Below, in pieces: positions 19,728 through 28,740 of a stretch of DNA of 64,000 bases. A model generated the notes under the pieces. That model saw only the letters and a program-made list of their open reading frames with translations. It ran no database searches and was not told the origin of the DNA. Where the stretch lies: contig WACF01000001.1 of NCBI GenBank assembly GCA_026192395.1, positions 2,416,309 through 2,480,308 on the forward strand, read 5' to 3'. The stretch's first letter is position 1; each line of letters opens with the position of its first letter. The translations under genes and the position numbers were made by a program. This DNA is from Proteobacteria bacterium 005FR1 (lineage in GTDB: Bacteria; Pseudomonadota; Gammaproteobacteria; Pseudomonadales; Cellvibrionaceae).

Positions 19728-19774
19728 CAGTCGCCAGTCGCCAGTCGCCAGTCGCCAGTCGCCAGTCGCCAGTC
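19728..19774. repeat. 7-bp tandem repeat (CAGTCGC, about 6.7 copies)
   Basis: An uninterrupted run of the heptamer lies in the gap between the ABC ATPase start and the NADH dehydrogenase stop. The copies are identical. It could vary in length by slippage and change spacing upstream of the ABC operon. Confidence 0.95.
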
Positions 19775-19856
19775 AAGACAGCAGACATTCGCCAGCAGTG
19801 CCTATTTCTGCACACTGCACTCAGCAAGGCCGGAGATTCAGGACCGGCCACTGTTC

Positions 19857-21143
19857 CTAGTGGAGTTTCAAGCGCGGTCGGAGCAGCCGATTGAAACGGC
19901 CCGCCAACAAAAGCAGCACGGTGCGCGGCCAGCCATAGAGCGCCGCCTGGTGCAGTCGGTAGAGACTCACGTAAGTCATGCGGGCAATCCAGCCTTCGAC
20001 AAAAATCTTGCCGCGCCCGAGATTACCCATTAATACACCGACTGACGAATATTCAGACAAGGACACCAGTGACCCATTGTCGTGGTAGGCGAATCCCTTG
20101 GCGGCCTTGCCCGCAAGTCTTGCCGGCAAGGCCTTGCTCAGGTACTTGGCTTCCTGCAGCGCCGCCTGCGCTCGGGGAGGCACCTGTTGGTTTTCGCGGT
20201 CCTGCAAAGCGGAACAATCGCCCATTGCGTAGATGGCATCATCCGCGGTCTGAAGATGATCATCCACGACAAGCTGATTTATCCGATTCACCGGCAGACC
20301 GAGTTCGCCCAGCCAGGCGGGCGCCTTGATGCCGGCGGCCCAAACCAGGATGTCCGCTTCGAGCTCTTCATCGGTCTTGGTGACGAATACACCGGGGCGC
20401 GCTGCCTTGATCATTGTAGCGGTACGAATTTGCACGCCCATGTCAGCCAGGTGTCGGGCTGCCGAGGTGGCGATGCGTTCGTTGAGCGCGGGCAGGATGC
20501 GCGGGCCCGCTTCGATGACAGTGACCAGCAACTTGGTCCGATCGAGCTTGGCGTGGCCGTAGCCATGCAGGAGGCTGACCGCATGGTGCAGCTCCGCCGC
20601 CAATTCGACACCGGTCGCGCCACCGCCGACAATGGCGATTCGCAAGGTTCGATCGAAGTAATCCACCGCCATCGCCAGATTCAAAAAGCGTTGCTGAAAG
20701 CGCTCGGCCTGTTCGCGACGATCGAGAAACACACAGTTCTCGCGCACGCCCGGAGTGTTGAAATCGTTGCCCTGGCTGCCCAGCGCCAGAACGAGGTAAT
20801 CGTAAGAAATTTCACGCTCCGGCAGAATGATTTCGCCACTGCCGTTTTCGCGCAGCGCATCGAGCCGGATCACTTTACGGTCCCTGTCGACGCCGATCAT
20901 CCGCCCCTGATGGAAGCTGTAATGGTTGTCCCGTGCGTGGGCCCGATAGTCGATGGAATCGAGGTTGGCGTCAATGGCGCCAGTGGCCACTTCGTGATAG
21001 CGCGGCTTCCAGATATGCGTAAGCGCGCTATCGACAAGCACCACCTCGGCCTTGCCGCGCTTGCCGAGGCGCTTGCCGAGGCCCGTCACCAGCGGCATGC
21101 CACCAGCTCCGCCGCCCACTACAACAACTCGCGGTATGTCCAT
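19857..21143 (-). CDS. type II NADH dehydrogenase (FAD-dependent, NDH-2)
   Basis: The 428-residue flavoprotein oxidises NADH and reduces quinone without pumping protons. FAD-binding VVVGGGAGGMPLVTGLGKRL is at the start, the NADH-binding IAIVGGGATGVELAAEL lies mid-protein, and the AMGDCSA motif follows. The C-terminal region (about 385-428) is amphipathic, as used for membrane attachment. The ATG at 21143 follows an AAGAGA site; a longer in-frame start runs through the divergent methyltransferase gene and is rejected. Confidence 0.9.
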   Translation of the reverse strand: MDIPRVVVVGGGAGGMPLVTGLGKRLGKRGKAEVVLVDSALTHIWKPRYHEVATGAIDANLDSIDYRAHARDNHYSFHQGRMIGVDRDRKVIRLDALRENGSGEIILPEREISYDYLVLALGSQGNDFNTPGVRENCVFLDRREQAERFQQRFLNLAMAVDYFDRTLRIAIVGGGATGVELAAELHHAVSLLHGYGHAKLDRTKLLVTVIEAGPRILPALNERIATSAARHLADMGVQIRTATMIKAARPGVFVTKTDEELEADILVWAAGIKAPAWLGELGLPVNRINQLVVDDHLQTADDAIYAMGDCSALQDRENQQVPPRAQAALQEAKYLSKALPARLAGKAAKGFAYHDNGSLVSLSEYSSVGVLMGNLGRGKIFVEGWIARMTYVSLYRLHQAALYGWPRTVLLLLAGRFNRLLRPRLKLH

Positions 21144-21306
21144 ATTTCTCTTACCATAGTCCTCTGCTAGTGCAGTTTTTTTCAGTGATCCAACAGATGC
21201 TGTCGCTATCACGCGGGAGCGCTGCTGGTGCAAGTTGCTTGCCGGCCGCCTGATAGCAGCAGACCCGGGTGGCGGCAAGACGCCAAACAACACAATGGAG
21301 ACAGCC

Positions 21307-22074
21307 ATGAAGCATTTCACGACAGGTCTCAGCGCGCTGCTGCTGACCATTGCCTGTGCGACAAGCTGGGCGGGTATCGACAAGGCCAAACTGGAACAGG
21401 CATTGAGCGGCGACCATCGCCCCGCGGAAAACAAGGCGCGGGACCAATACCGTCACCCGCTGGAAACGCTGACTTTCTTCGGCATCGAGCCGGACGATAC
21501 CGTGGTGGAAAGCTGGCCCGGCGGTGGCTGGTACACTCAGGTACTGGCACCCTATCTCAAGGGCGACGGCCAGCTGATCGTGGCCGAGCCGCGGCGGGGC
21601 GACACGTATCACCAGATGCTGGATGCCAATCCCGGCGTTTACGGCGAAGTGAAGCGCGTGGATCTGTCCGCCGGCAAGCCGATCGCCGAGGCCGGCAGTG
21701 TGGATGCGATCGTGGACTTTCGCAATGCCCACAACTGGATTGGCAGTCAGGAGCGTTACCAGCCGCTGCTGAAAGCCTGGCACAACGCGCTGAAGCCCGG
21801 CGGAATCGTTGGCATCGTCGACCATCGCCGCGATCCGAACGGTCCGCAAACCCGCGGCTACATTACCGAGCAGTCGGTCATCGACATCATGGACCAGCAC
21901 GGCTTCAAGCTGCTGGGCCGCTCGGAAATCAACGCCAACCCCAAGGACACCAAGGACCATCCGCGCGGCGTCTGGACCTTGCCGCCGACCCTGACCCTTG
22001 GCGAACAGGACCGGGACAAGTACATGGCCATTGGCGAGAGCGATCGCATGACCCTGTTATTCACCAAGAAGTGA
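21307..22074 (+). CDS. exported SAM-dependent-methyltransferase-like protein
   Basis: The 255-residue product has a clear signal peptide (MKHFTTGLSALLLTIACATS, cleavage after SWAG) followed by a methyltransferase-like fold: TVVESWPGGGWYTQVLAPYL in place of motif I, a strand-2 acidic residue and GGIVGIVDHRR. This is the COG4798-type family. GGAG lies seven bases before the ATG. A leader on an SAM-binding fold is odd because SAM is not expected in the periplasm, so the protein may do something else. It is divergent from NDH-2. Confidence 0.8.
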   Translation: MKHFTTGLSALLLTIACATSWAGIDKAKLEQALSGDHRPAENKARDQYRHPLETLTFFGIEPDDTVVESWPGGGWYTQVLAPYLKGDGQLIVAEPRRGDTYHQMLDANPGVYGEVKRVDLSAGKPIAEAGSVDAIVDFRNAHNWIGSQERYQPLLKAWHNALKPGGIVGIVDHRRDPNGPQTRGYITEQSVIDIMDQHGFKLLGRSEINANPKDTKDHPRGVWTLPPTLTLGEQDRDKYMAIGESDRMTLLFTKK

Positions 22075-22200
22075 ATTGCCGCCTTGGGGCGCGTCGTTAG
22101 GGCGCGTCCCTCTTCGGTTCGATGTTTCCGATTACCGGGTTTCGGCCCGATCCCGCCGGGCGTTATACTTCCCCTCCATTCATCCATCCCGGGCTTGCCT

Positions 22201-23055
22201 GTGCTCAGCTATCGCCACGCCTATCACGCCGGCAACCATGCCGATGTGCTCAAGCATCTCACGCTCGTCGCGTTGCTTCGCCACTTCAATGCCAAAGAAA
22301 GCCCCTACTGCTTTCTGGACAGCCACAGCGGCAAGGCTTACTACAACCTTGGCGATGCAATGGCGCAGAAAAATCTGGAATACCGCAACGGCGTCGACAG
22401 ACTATGGCTGAACAAATGGGATGATCCCATTCTGCACAGCTATTGCGAGTTGGTAAGAAAAGCCAACCCGCAACAGCCGCCTCAGTTACGGCACTACCTC
22501 GGCTCACCTGCGATTGCCCGCGAGCTTTGCCGCGAGCAGGACAAGCTGGTACTGATGGAATTGCACAGCAAGGAATTCGAGCTTCTCAAGCAAAACTTCA
22601 AAGGCGAATCGCGAGCGCACCTTCACCACCGCGACGGCTTCGAGGGGCTGGTAGGCATGGTGCCGCCAACGCCGCGCCGCGGCCTCGCTCTGATCGATCC
22701 TGCCTACGAAGTGAAAACCGACTACGACGCGGTGGTCTCCAGCGTTCAGAAGATGTACCGGAAGTGGCAGACCGGAGTGGTCGCCATCTGGTTTCCATTG
22801 CTGGCCAAAGCGAGAGACCGCAGCGAGTGGCTGAAAAAGCAGATCGCCAACGCTGGCTTCGAGAATGTGCTGCTGGTGGAATTGAGTGTGGCCGAGCAGA
22901 ATCCGGACCAGGGCATGCACGGCTCCGGCATGATCGTGATCAACACGCCATGGCAGCTGGACACCACCTTGGAAAAAAGCCTGAAGCTCGCCAGCGACAA
23001 GCTCGAGATCTCCTGCAAGCAGCCCCTGGCGATCACCTGGCTCACCAAGACTTGA
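22201..23055 (+). CDS. rlmJ: 23S rRNA (adenine(2030)-N(6))-methyltransferase RlmJ
   Basis: RlmJ methylates A2030 of 23S rRNA. The 284-residue protein starts with the family hallmark LSYRHAYHAGNHADVLKH, contains the catalytic motif GLALIDPAYE (the DPPY-type motif with Ala) and ends in the usual GSGMIVINTPWQLD. The start is GTG at 22201, since this conserved block begins immediately after it; an upstream ATG frame adds unrelated residues. Confidence 0.95.
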   Translation: MLSYRHAYHAGNHADVLKHLTLVALLRHFNAKESPYCFLDSHSGKAYYNLGDAMAQKNLEYRNGVDRLWLNKWDDPILHSYCELVRKANPQQPPQLRHYLGSPAIARELCREQDKLVLMELHSKEFELLKQNFKGESRAHLHHRDGFEGLVGMVPPTPRRGLALIDPAYEVKTDYDAVVSSVQKMYRKWQTGVVAIWFPLLAKARDRSEWLKKQIANAGFENVLLVELSVAEQNPDQGMHGSGMIVINTPWQLDTTLEKSLKLASDKLEISCKQPLAITWLTKT

Positions 23056-23077
23056 ACGGAAGGACCTCGAAATCGCC

Positions 23078-23502
23078 ATGGAAGCAATCATTCAGCTGGA
23101 TGAAAGGCACTGCGGGGAGCTGGGCAGGCTGAACCGCCTGCTGATCGAGGATGAAGGACATAGCAATACCATGTCCGAGCAACAGCTGACCAAGCGCATG
23201 CGCCGCTGGCTTGCTGGCGATTACTATTGTCATGGGATTGTGGACGGCGACAAAATCCTCGCTTTTGCCTGCACCGCGATGACGGCGATGATTATTACCT
23301 TCGACAACTCTTCACGGACCGCAGCTGTCGTCACTCGGGACTGGCTTTCAAGCTGCTCTCCCACCTTGAGTCCCAAGTCCTCATCGGCAAGCCCCTTCGT
23401 CTGGAGGTGCTGAAGGGGAACGAAGAAGCCATCCGCTTTTACAACAACCGAGGCTATCGGCTTTACTGCCACACCATGATCAAGGATGTAGACAGCGGTT
23501 AG
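23078..23502 (+). pseudogene. GNAT acetyltransferase broken by a frameshift
   Basis: Two overlapping frames each carry half of one GNAT protein. The first (from ATG 23078) reads MEAIIQLDERHCGELGRLNR to DGDKILAFAC; the second, in the frame two bases on, continues RDDGDDYYLRQLFTDRSCRH and then the acetyl-CoA-binding part KGNEEAIRFYNNRGYRLY. One missing base near 23274-23280 would restore a single frame of about 142 residues. The two parts have the right order and length. It may be a real disruption or a sequencing error. A second, intact GNAT gene follows 12 bp downstream. Confidence 0.75.
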
Positions 23503-23513
23503 GGCGATCTCTC

Positions 23514-23981
23514 ATGATTCGAGTCGACGAATTCACACCTGGTATTGAGCCGGATTTGCGGGAAGTTTTTCATTCTGCGATCCACCACGGCTGCATTCGG
23601 GACTACACTGCAGAGCAAACTGCCGCCTGGGCGCCCGAGCACTACGACCGCGAGTGGTGGACTCTTCTTTTGCGGCGGCTTCGCCCCTTCGTCGCGAGGG
23701 ATGGCGGTAAGATCGTCGGCTACGGGGATTTGCAGGAAGATGGCTACATCGACCACTTCTACATCCATGGTGAGCATCAGGGAAAAGGCGTGGGAAACGT
23801 ATTGATGGGAAGAATACTGGGTGCGGGAGCCGCCCGGGAGCGGCTCTATTCACACGTCAGCCGCACGGCAAGGCCGTTCTTTGAAAGCCACGGCTTTTCG
23901 GTGGTCAAATGCCAAGATGTGCAGGTGCGAGGCGTGTGGATGCAAAATTATCTGATGGAACGCCGGAACAAAGCCGGCTAG
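23514..23981 (+). CDS. GNAT family N-acetyltransferase
   Basis: The 155-residue protein has the GNAT core: strand 4 with GYIDHFYIHGEHQGKGVG (the acetyl-CoA pyrophosphate loop, Q/R-x-x-G-x-G type) and a C-terminal ARPFFESHGFSVVK. It probably acetylates an amine of a small molecule or protein, but the substrate is unknown. It directly follows the broken GNAT gene and ends one base before a convergent gene. Confidence 0.85.
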   Translation: MIRVDEFTPGIEPDLREVFHSAIHHGCIRDYTAEQTAAWAPEHYDREWWTLLLRRLRPFVARDGGKIVGYGDLQEDGYIDHFYIHGEHQGKGVGNVLMGRILGAGAARERLYSHVSRTARPFFESHGFSVVKCQDVQVRGVWMQNYLMERRNKAG

Positions 23982-23982
23982 A

Positions 23983-24252
23983 TCAATGAAGCTTCTGCCC
24001 CTGTTTGCCGCCGCAAGCGGGACAGAGTATCTCGCCATCCGCGACAATCCATCCCGCCCGATGGGCCTTTAGCGCCGCGGGCAAGGACGCGGCATCGCCG
24101 GTGAGCCTGGGGTCCACCTGATCGACGAACGTTCCGCTGCAGCGCTGGCAGATCAGCAGAGTCTTCTGTTCGGCTCCGGGGATCTCAACTGACTCGCTGG
24201 CTGTCACTTCGCGCTGCTTGTTTTTTCGCAACAGCTTCTTCAAGAACTTCAT
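23983..24252 (-). CDS. small zinc-ribbon-like hypothetical protein (89 aa)
   Basis: The protein has a basic start (MKFLKKLLRKNKQ) and two CxxC pairs, ICQRC near residue 35 and LCPAC near residue 76, which could bind one zinc ion. Its ATG lies one base after the TGA of exonuclease III, so translation is probably coupled. This suggests, but does not prove, a link to nucleic acid work. No family name is recognised. Confidence 0.7.
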   Translation of the reverse strand: MKFLKKLLRKNKQREVTASESVEIPGAEQKTLLICQRCSGTFVDQVDPRLTGDAASLPAALKAHRAGWIVADGEILCPACGGKQGQKLH

Positions 24253-24253
24253 C

Positions 24254-25018
24254 TCAATCGTCCAGCTCAACCATGACGGGACAATGGTCCGAGCCCATGA
24301 TGTCGTTGAGAATCTCGGCATTTTTCACTTTGTTCTTGATCGCGTCCGAAATCAGGAAGTAATCGATTCTCCAGCCCACATTGCGCGCGCGGGCGCCGGC
24401 GCGCATGCTCCACCAGCTGTACTTCACTTCGTCCGGATGCAGATAGCGGAAGCTGTCCACGAAGCCAGACTCCACCAATCGATCCATTCCGTCGATTTCT
24501 TCCTGCATATAGCCGGCGGTCTTATTGTAGTTGGCCTTGGGGCGGGCGATGTCGATTTCCTGGTGCGCCACGTTCAGGTCACCGCAAACCACCACTGGCT
24601 TCGCTTCTTCCAGTTTCTTGAGATAAGCATGAAAATCCTTGTCCCAGCGCTGGCGGTAGTCGAGCCGTTTGAGCTCGTTGCCGGAATTGGGGACGTAGAC
24701 AGTCACCAGGGTCAAGTGCTCGTACTCGGCGGCAATCACCCGCCCTTCCTGGTCGTGCTCTTCGACGCCCATGTCGTACTGGATGGAAAGCGGTTCGGTT
24801 TTGCTGAAGATCGCGGTGCCCGAGTAGCCCTTTTTCTCAGCGGAATTGCAATACACATGGTAGTGCTCGATCTCCGCAACCGCCTCGAGCACCTGATCAT
24901 CCTGGGCCTTGGTTTCCTGCAGGCAGAGAACGTCCGGCTGCATTTTTTCGAAGGAGCCGACAAAATCCTTCTTCATGGCCGCTCGGATACCGTTCACATT
25001 CCAGGAGTAGAGTCGCAT
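24254..25018 (-). CDS. xth: exodeoxyribonuclease III / AP endonuclease (ExoA type)
   Basis: The 254-residue enzyme cuts DNA at abasic sites and removes 3' blocks in base excision repair. All family motifs are visible: [19 protein letters not shown] with the metal-ligating Glu, [15 protein letters not shown] with catalytic Asp and Asn, RIDYFLIS and [11 protein letters not shown] with the final His. It resembles the ExoA/Neisseria-type branch. A small zinc-ribbon gene is coupled downstream. Confidence 0.95.
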   Translation of the reverse strand: MRLYSWNVNGIRAAMKKDFVGSFEKMQPDVLCLQETKAQDDQVLEAVAEIEHYHVYCNSAEKKGYSGTAIFSKTEPLSIQYDMGVEEHDQEGRVIAAEYEHLTLVTVYVPNSGNELKRLDYRQRWDKDFHAYLKKLEEAKPVVVCGDLNVAHQEIDIARPKANYNKTAGYMQEEIDGMDRLVESGFVDSFRYLHPDEVKYSWWSMRAGARARNVGWRIDYFLISDAIKNKVKNAEILNDIMGSDHCPVMVELDD

Positions 25019-25071
25019 CAGTCAGTCTCGTCGAAAAAATAAAATTACTATAGAGAGCGCAGGGGGCTATT

Positions 25072-26712
25072 TCAACCTGCGCTCCGGTCGCCGATCGCAA
25101 AAAGCACAAGCAGCATGAAAGTCGTCCACCCAAGCAAAACGCCGTAGCGCCGGCGCCAGTGTGCACTATCAAGCTGTTGCGCCGCCTGCTCGCCGCGGTA
25201 CACCAAATGAGTGGTGTCCTTGCGCTCGCGAAGCATGAGTTCAAGCGGAAGCAGGCTGAGCAAGTATCCAAGTGCAAAGGTGATCACAAAGCCGAGGACA
25301 TTCCACCACAGCCATGAGACCGCCGGCAGGTAATTCCAGCACCAGAGATTGAAACCAAAACCGCCCACGAGGCCAGCGATGACCCCCGGGCCGTTGGCGC
25401 CACGGGTCAGCAGACCCAGCGCGAAGACGCCGAGTACCGGACCGTTGATCAAGGAGCCGATGATGTTGATCGCTTCGAGCACAGTCTCGGCGATACTGCC
25501 GACGTAAAAAGAGAAAACCAGGGCAAGACTTCCCCAGGCGAGCGTCAGTCCTCGCGAGATGAACAGCTCCTTGGTATCGGTCCAGGGGCCCTTGTGGAAG
25601 CGCCGGACAAAGTCTTCCATCGAAGAGGCGCTGAGTGAGTTGATGACGGAATCGAGCGAGGACATGGCGGCGGCAAACAGGGCAATCATGCCCAGCCCCA
25701 CGATCCCCGAAGGTAGTGCCTGCAGCATGTAGGTGGGTACCGCAACATTGTAGTTCGGGCTGCCATTGTCGACGGGTAAACTGGCGATAAACTCAGGATG
25801 ATTCGCGGCGTAGGCTGCGATCCCTACACCTACGAAGCAGTACAGCAGGACCAGCGGAAAGCGCAGCAGGCCATTGAGCAGCAGCGATGTCTTTCCTTCA
25901 TCGATGGTTCGCGCACAAAGCTCGCGCTGTACCTGACTTTGGTCCACTCCGTAGTAGGACACGTACAGGAAGAACCCCCCGAACAACATCGGCCAGAATG
26001 CGAAGGTAGCACCATCACCGAGTCCATGATTGGAAAAGTCCAGTGTCTCCATTCGCTCGGCCGGCACCGATGCGATCATCGCTGAAAAACCACCGTTTTC
26101 ATTCAGCAGCAGCGCAAAAAGGAGGATGAGCGTTACCAATAGAATGCTCATTTGCGCCACATCGCTGTAGATGACCGCACGCACGCCACCGAGTACGTCA
26201 TAAACCAGGGTTACCACACCCAGCAGCACAACGGACCAGAAGAAGGACATCCCAGTGATCAACTCGATTACCAGTGCAATGCTGTAAACGGTTACCGCCG
26301 TGGCAAAGGCGCGAACAAGTTGGAAGAGCCCGCTGAGTATCAAACGGGTCGCAAGATCGAAGCGTCGCTCCAGATATTCATAAACGGAAATGAGGCTGAG
26401 GCCGCGGAACATCGGCAGAAGAAAAATCATGATGGCGAGCATGGCCAGCGGCACCGCCAATTCATACTGCAGCCAGATGAGTCCACCACCGGCCGCGAAG
26501 GCCACAAAGGCGGGCGCGCCGAGTATGCTGTTAGTGGAACATTGCGTGGCCATCGTGGAGACGGCAATCGGCAACGGCCCCACGTTGTGCCCACCCACGT
26601 AGTAATCCTCCCGCGAGTGCTGCTTGCGGGAAAGCCAGGCGCTGAAGGCGATCAGCCCAATCAAGTAAGCGCCGATTACGAACCAATCTAGGCTATGAAG
26701 CTGATTATTCAA
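25072..26712 (-). CDS. sodium:solute symporter (SSS family, SGLT-like)
   Basis: The 546-residue protein has about 13-14 predicted spans. Family marks are the first span with FVIGAYLIGLIAFSAWLSRK, YYVGGHNVGPLPIAVSTMATQ, and FAAAMSSLDSVINSLSASS near residue 350, which holds the sodium-binding serines. Such carriers take up sugars, sialic acids, amino acids or vitamins with sodium; the substrate is not evident and no catabolic genes adjoin it. Palindromic repeats lie upstream. Confidence 0.88.
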   Translation of the reverse strand: MNNQLHSLDWFVIGAYLIGLIAFSAWLSRKQHSREDYYVGGHNVGPLPIAVSTMATQCSTNSILGAPAFVAFAAGGGLIWLQYELAVPLAMLAIMIFLLPMFRGLSLISVYEYLERRFDLATRLILSGLFQLVRAFATAVTVYSIALVIELITGMSFFWSVVLLGVVTLVYDVLGGVRAVIYSDVAQMSILLVTLILLFALLLNENGGFSAMIASVPAERMETLDFSNHGLGDGATFAFWPMLFGGFFLYVSYYGVDQSQVQRELCARTIDEGKTSLLLNGLLRFPLVLLYCFVGVGIAAYAANHPEFIASLPVDNGSPNYNVAVPTYMLQALPSGIVGLGMIALFAAAMSSLDSVINSLSASSMEDFVRRFHKGPWTDTKELFISRGLTLAWGSLALVFSFYVGSIAETVLEAINIIGSLINGPVLGVFALGLLTRGANGPGVIAGLVGGFGFNLWCWNYLPAVSWLWWNVLGFVITFALGYLLSLLPLELMLRERKDTTHLVYRGEQAAQQLDSAHWRRRYGVLLGWTTFMLLVLFAIGDRSAG

Positions 26713-26776
26713 AAGAGCCTCGTCAGCGATTGAGGCTTGGCCTGGCGAGATTGCCTGGCCTGGTGCCAGTGAGCCC

Positions 26777-26881
26777 GTTTGGCACTAGGTGGCCTGTTTG
26801 AAAGCATGAATACCTCCCTGTAGCTCCTTCGCGGGGTCCTCCTCCCGCGAAGGTTCCGAAAGAGGCCACCTGGCACCAAAC
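26777..26881. repeat. interrupted palindromic repeat, GAATAC..CCCTGTA type
   Basis: Imperfect 24-base arms (26777-26800 and 26858-26881, GTTTGGYRCYAGGTGGCC) enclose the tract GAATACCTCCCTGTA, a variant of the tract at 4528-4542, and a perfect 10-bp hairpin CCTTCGCGGG/CCCGCGAAGG (26826-26853). It is the second copy of the same dispersed family. Confidence 0.75.
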
Positions 26882-26957
26882 TCTTCCGTGCTGCTCGGGA
26901 TCTTCACTTCTTCTTTTCGAGAATCTACAGATCCCTCGGAATCGCAGGGCGCAGCTT

Positions 26958-27066
26958 TGCACGGGCGGGTGGGTGCTGTTTCGCAGTGACTAGCTGCAAG
27001 GACGCAGCGGGACGGGGCCATGGATGGCCCCTCGGAACGGAGAAACAGTATGCGCCCACCCGTGCA
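26958..27066. repeat. interrupted palindromic repeat, GCCATGGATGGC type
   Basis: Imperfect outer arms beginning GCACGGG and ending CCCGTGC enclose the inner palindrome GGGGCCATGGATGGCCCC (27014-27031, 8-bp arms). With the copy at 26777-26881 it fills most of the 406-bp gap between the symporter (its start at 26712) and the SDR gene (its stop at 27119). I see no gene in that gap. Confidence 0.65.
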
Positions 27067-27118
27067 TTGCGGCAGAAAATCTACCCACATTGCACATTCC
27101 ATATCTCACACGCACATC

Positions 27119-27883
27119 TCACCCAGCGATCGTACCGCCACCATCGACCACGATCGTCTGACCGGTGATAAAGCTCCCCGCGGCAGAGGCCAGATAAATC
27201 GCCGTACCGGCAATTTCCAGCGGATCACCGATGCGCCGTAATGGATACTTCTCGACGGTTTTCTTGTAGGTCTCCGGGTTCTCCCAGAGTGCCTTGGCGA
27301 AATCGGTTTTGATCAGGCCGGGAGCGATGCAGTTCACGCGAATATTTTTCGGACCCCATTCCACCGCCAGGTTTCGGGCGATCTGCATGTCCGCCGCTTT
27401 GGAGATGGCGTAGGCGCCGAGTACGTCGGTCCCCTTGAGGCCACCAATGGAAGACACAATGATTACTGCACCATCGCCACGCTCGGCCATTTGTGGAATC
27501 ACCATCTGGCAGAGCCGATGTACCTGACCGATGTTGGTGTCCATGATTTTCTGGAAGGCGTCGTCGGGGATATCCTGCGAGGGTCCGTAGTAGGGATTAA
27601 GCGCAGCGTTACAGACCAACACGTCGATTTTGCCAAATCTCTCGACCGTTTTATCCACCAGCGACTGAAGTTGATCTTTGTAATTGATGTTGCAGGGAAT
27701 GGCCACGGCCTCCCCGCCCTGCTTGCGAATGTCGGCGGCTATGGATTCACAGGCTTCTTCCTTGCGGCTGGAGATGACCACCTTTGCCCCGGCCTTGGCC
27801 ATCTCCTGGGCGATGGCCAGACCAATGCCTTTGGTTGAACCGGTGATCAGCGCCACCTTCCCCGTCAGATCGAATAAGCTCAT
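27119..27883 (-). CDS. SDR family oxidoreductase (classical)
   Basis: The 254-residue enzyme has the NAD(P)-binding TGxxxGIG motif (ITGSTKGIGLAIA, residues about 14-26), the NAG-type VCNAALNPYYG, the catalytic Ser in VSSIGG, and Tyr/Lys in YAISKAA. PG and the C-terminal GQTIVVDGGGTIAG complete a classical short-chain dehydrogenase. The substrate is unknown. A second SDR gene lies 58 bp upstream on the same strand, so the two may be one unit. Confidence 0.9.
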   Translation of the reverse strand: MSLFDLTGKVALITGSTKGIGLAIAQEMAKAGAKVVISSRKEEACESIAADIRKQGGEAVAIPCNINYKDQLQSLVDKTVERFGKIDVLVCNAALNPYYGPSQDIPDDAFQKIMDTNIGQVHRLCQMVIPQMAERGDGAVIIVSSIGGLKGTDVLGAYAISKAADMQIARNLAVEWGPKNIRVNCIAPGLIKTDFAKALWENPETYKKTVEKYPLRRIGDPLEIAGTAIYLASAAGSFITGQTIVVDGGGTIAG

Positions 27884-27941
27884 GATTTTTCCTCGGTGTT
27901 ATTGGTTATCTTGCTGGATTTTTTAGCGGTTTAGACTTGAT

Positions 27942-28607
27942 TTACCAGGGCAGCAGATCGCCATTGGAATGCCAAAATGTGCCCGTGTTTTGAAGAGTAC
28001 ATTCGTCAATGCGTTTGACCAGGCGCTGCGCGGCCTCATCCGGCGAGATGTCACCGTGACCGTTCACCATGTCGGTTGCCACGAAGCCGGGATGCAGAAT
28101 AGCCACGGCGATGCCTCGCGGCTTTAGATCGATGGCCAGTGATTTGCTCGCGGCATTCAGGGCCGCCTTGGACATTCGGTAGCCGTAATAGCCACCGCCG
28201 CTGTTATCCTCAACGGAGCCCATCCGGCTGGTGATCATCGCCACCTTGCTGCCTTGTTTCATTCTGGGCAGCAAGGCTTCGGTCACCACCAGGGGCGCAA
28301 GGGCGTTGGTGCTGAACTGATCCCGGATCGTGTCCCGGTCCAGGCTCCCCAGCGATTCGACTCGCAAAATTCCGGCATTATTGATGAGTATATCGATATC
28401 GACATCTTTGAGCGCGCTGAGGAGGTGCTCGATTCCCTCGGATGCATTGACGTCCACCTGATCAACGATGTCCACCCCCAGCTTCGACAACTCTTCCGAC
28501 GGTGAGCGACAGATTGCGTGCACTTTGTCGCCACGCGCCTGATACTGCTTGGCTAGTGACAAGCCTATGCCGCGATTGGCACCCGTGATAACGACCGATT
28601 TGCTCAT
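27942..28607 (-). CDS. SDR family oxidoreductase (short, carbonyl-reductase-like)
   Basis: The 221-residue protein starts MSKSVVITGANRGIGLSLA, followed by NNAGILRVESLG, the active-site Ser in ITSRMGS and YGYRMSKAALN. HPGFVATDMV is typical of the C-factor/sniffer-like carbonyl reductases. The ATG at 28607 has GGGGAGAG just upstream. Its partners are the classical SDR downstream and a small dimeric-barrel protein upstream. Confidence 0.88.
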   Translation of the reverse strand: MSKSVVITGANRGIGLSLAKQYQARGDKVHAICRSPSEELSKLGVDIVDQVDVNASEGIEHLLSALKDVDIDILINNAGILRVESLGSLDRDTIRDQFSTNALAPLVVTEALLPRMKQGSKVAMITSRMGSVEDNSGGGYYGYRMSKAALNAASKSLAIDLKPRGIAVAILHPGFVATDMVNGHGDISPDEAAQRLVKRIDECTLQNTGTFWHSNGDLLPW

Positions 28608-28740
28608 GTGCTCTCCCCTTCTGTTTCCGTCCGGGCGGCCCAGCGCCCTGTTGTGAAAACGACATAGGCTAGCAGTGTGCCGACCAAACAAAAAGCGAGA
28701 GTAACGAAACCGGTTTGAGGCGAGATACCCGCCACCTGAA

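Noticed and set aside
19728-19774. CRISPR-like array
   Set aside because: Units are only seven bases with no spacers; a simple tandem repeat.
21151-21960. long minus-strand ORF opposite the exported methyltransferase
   Set aside because: No ribosome site or known family; the plus-strand gene has a leader, SD and a recognisable fold.
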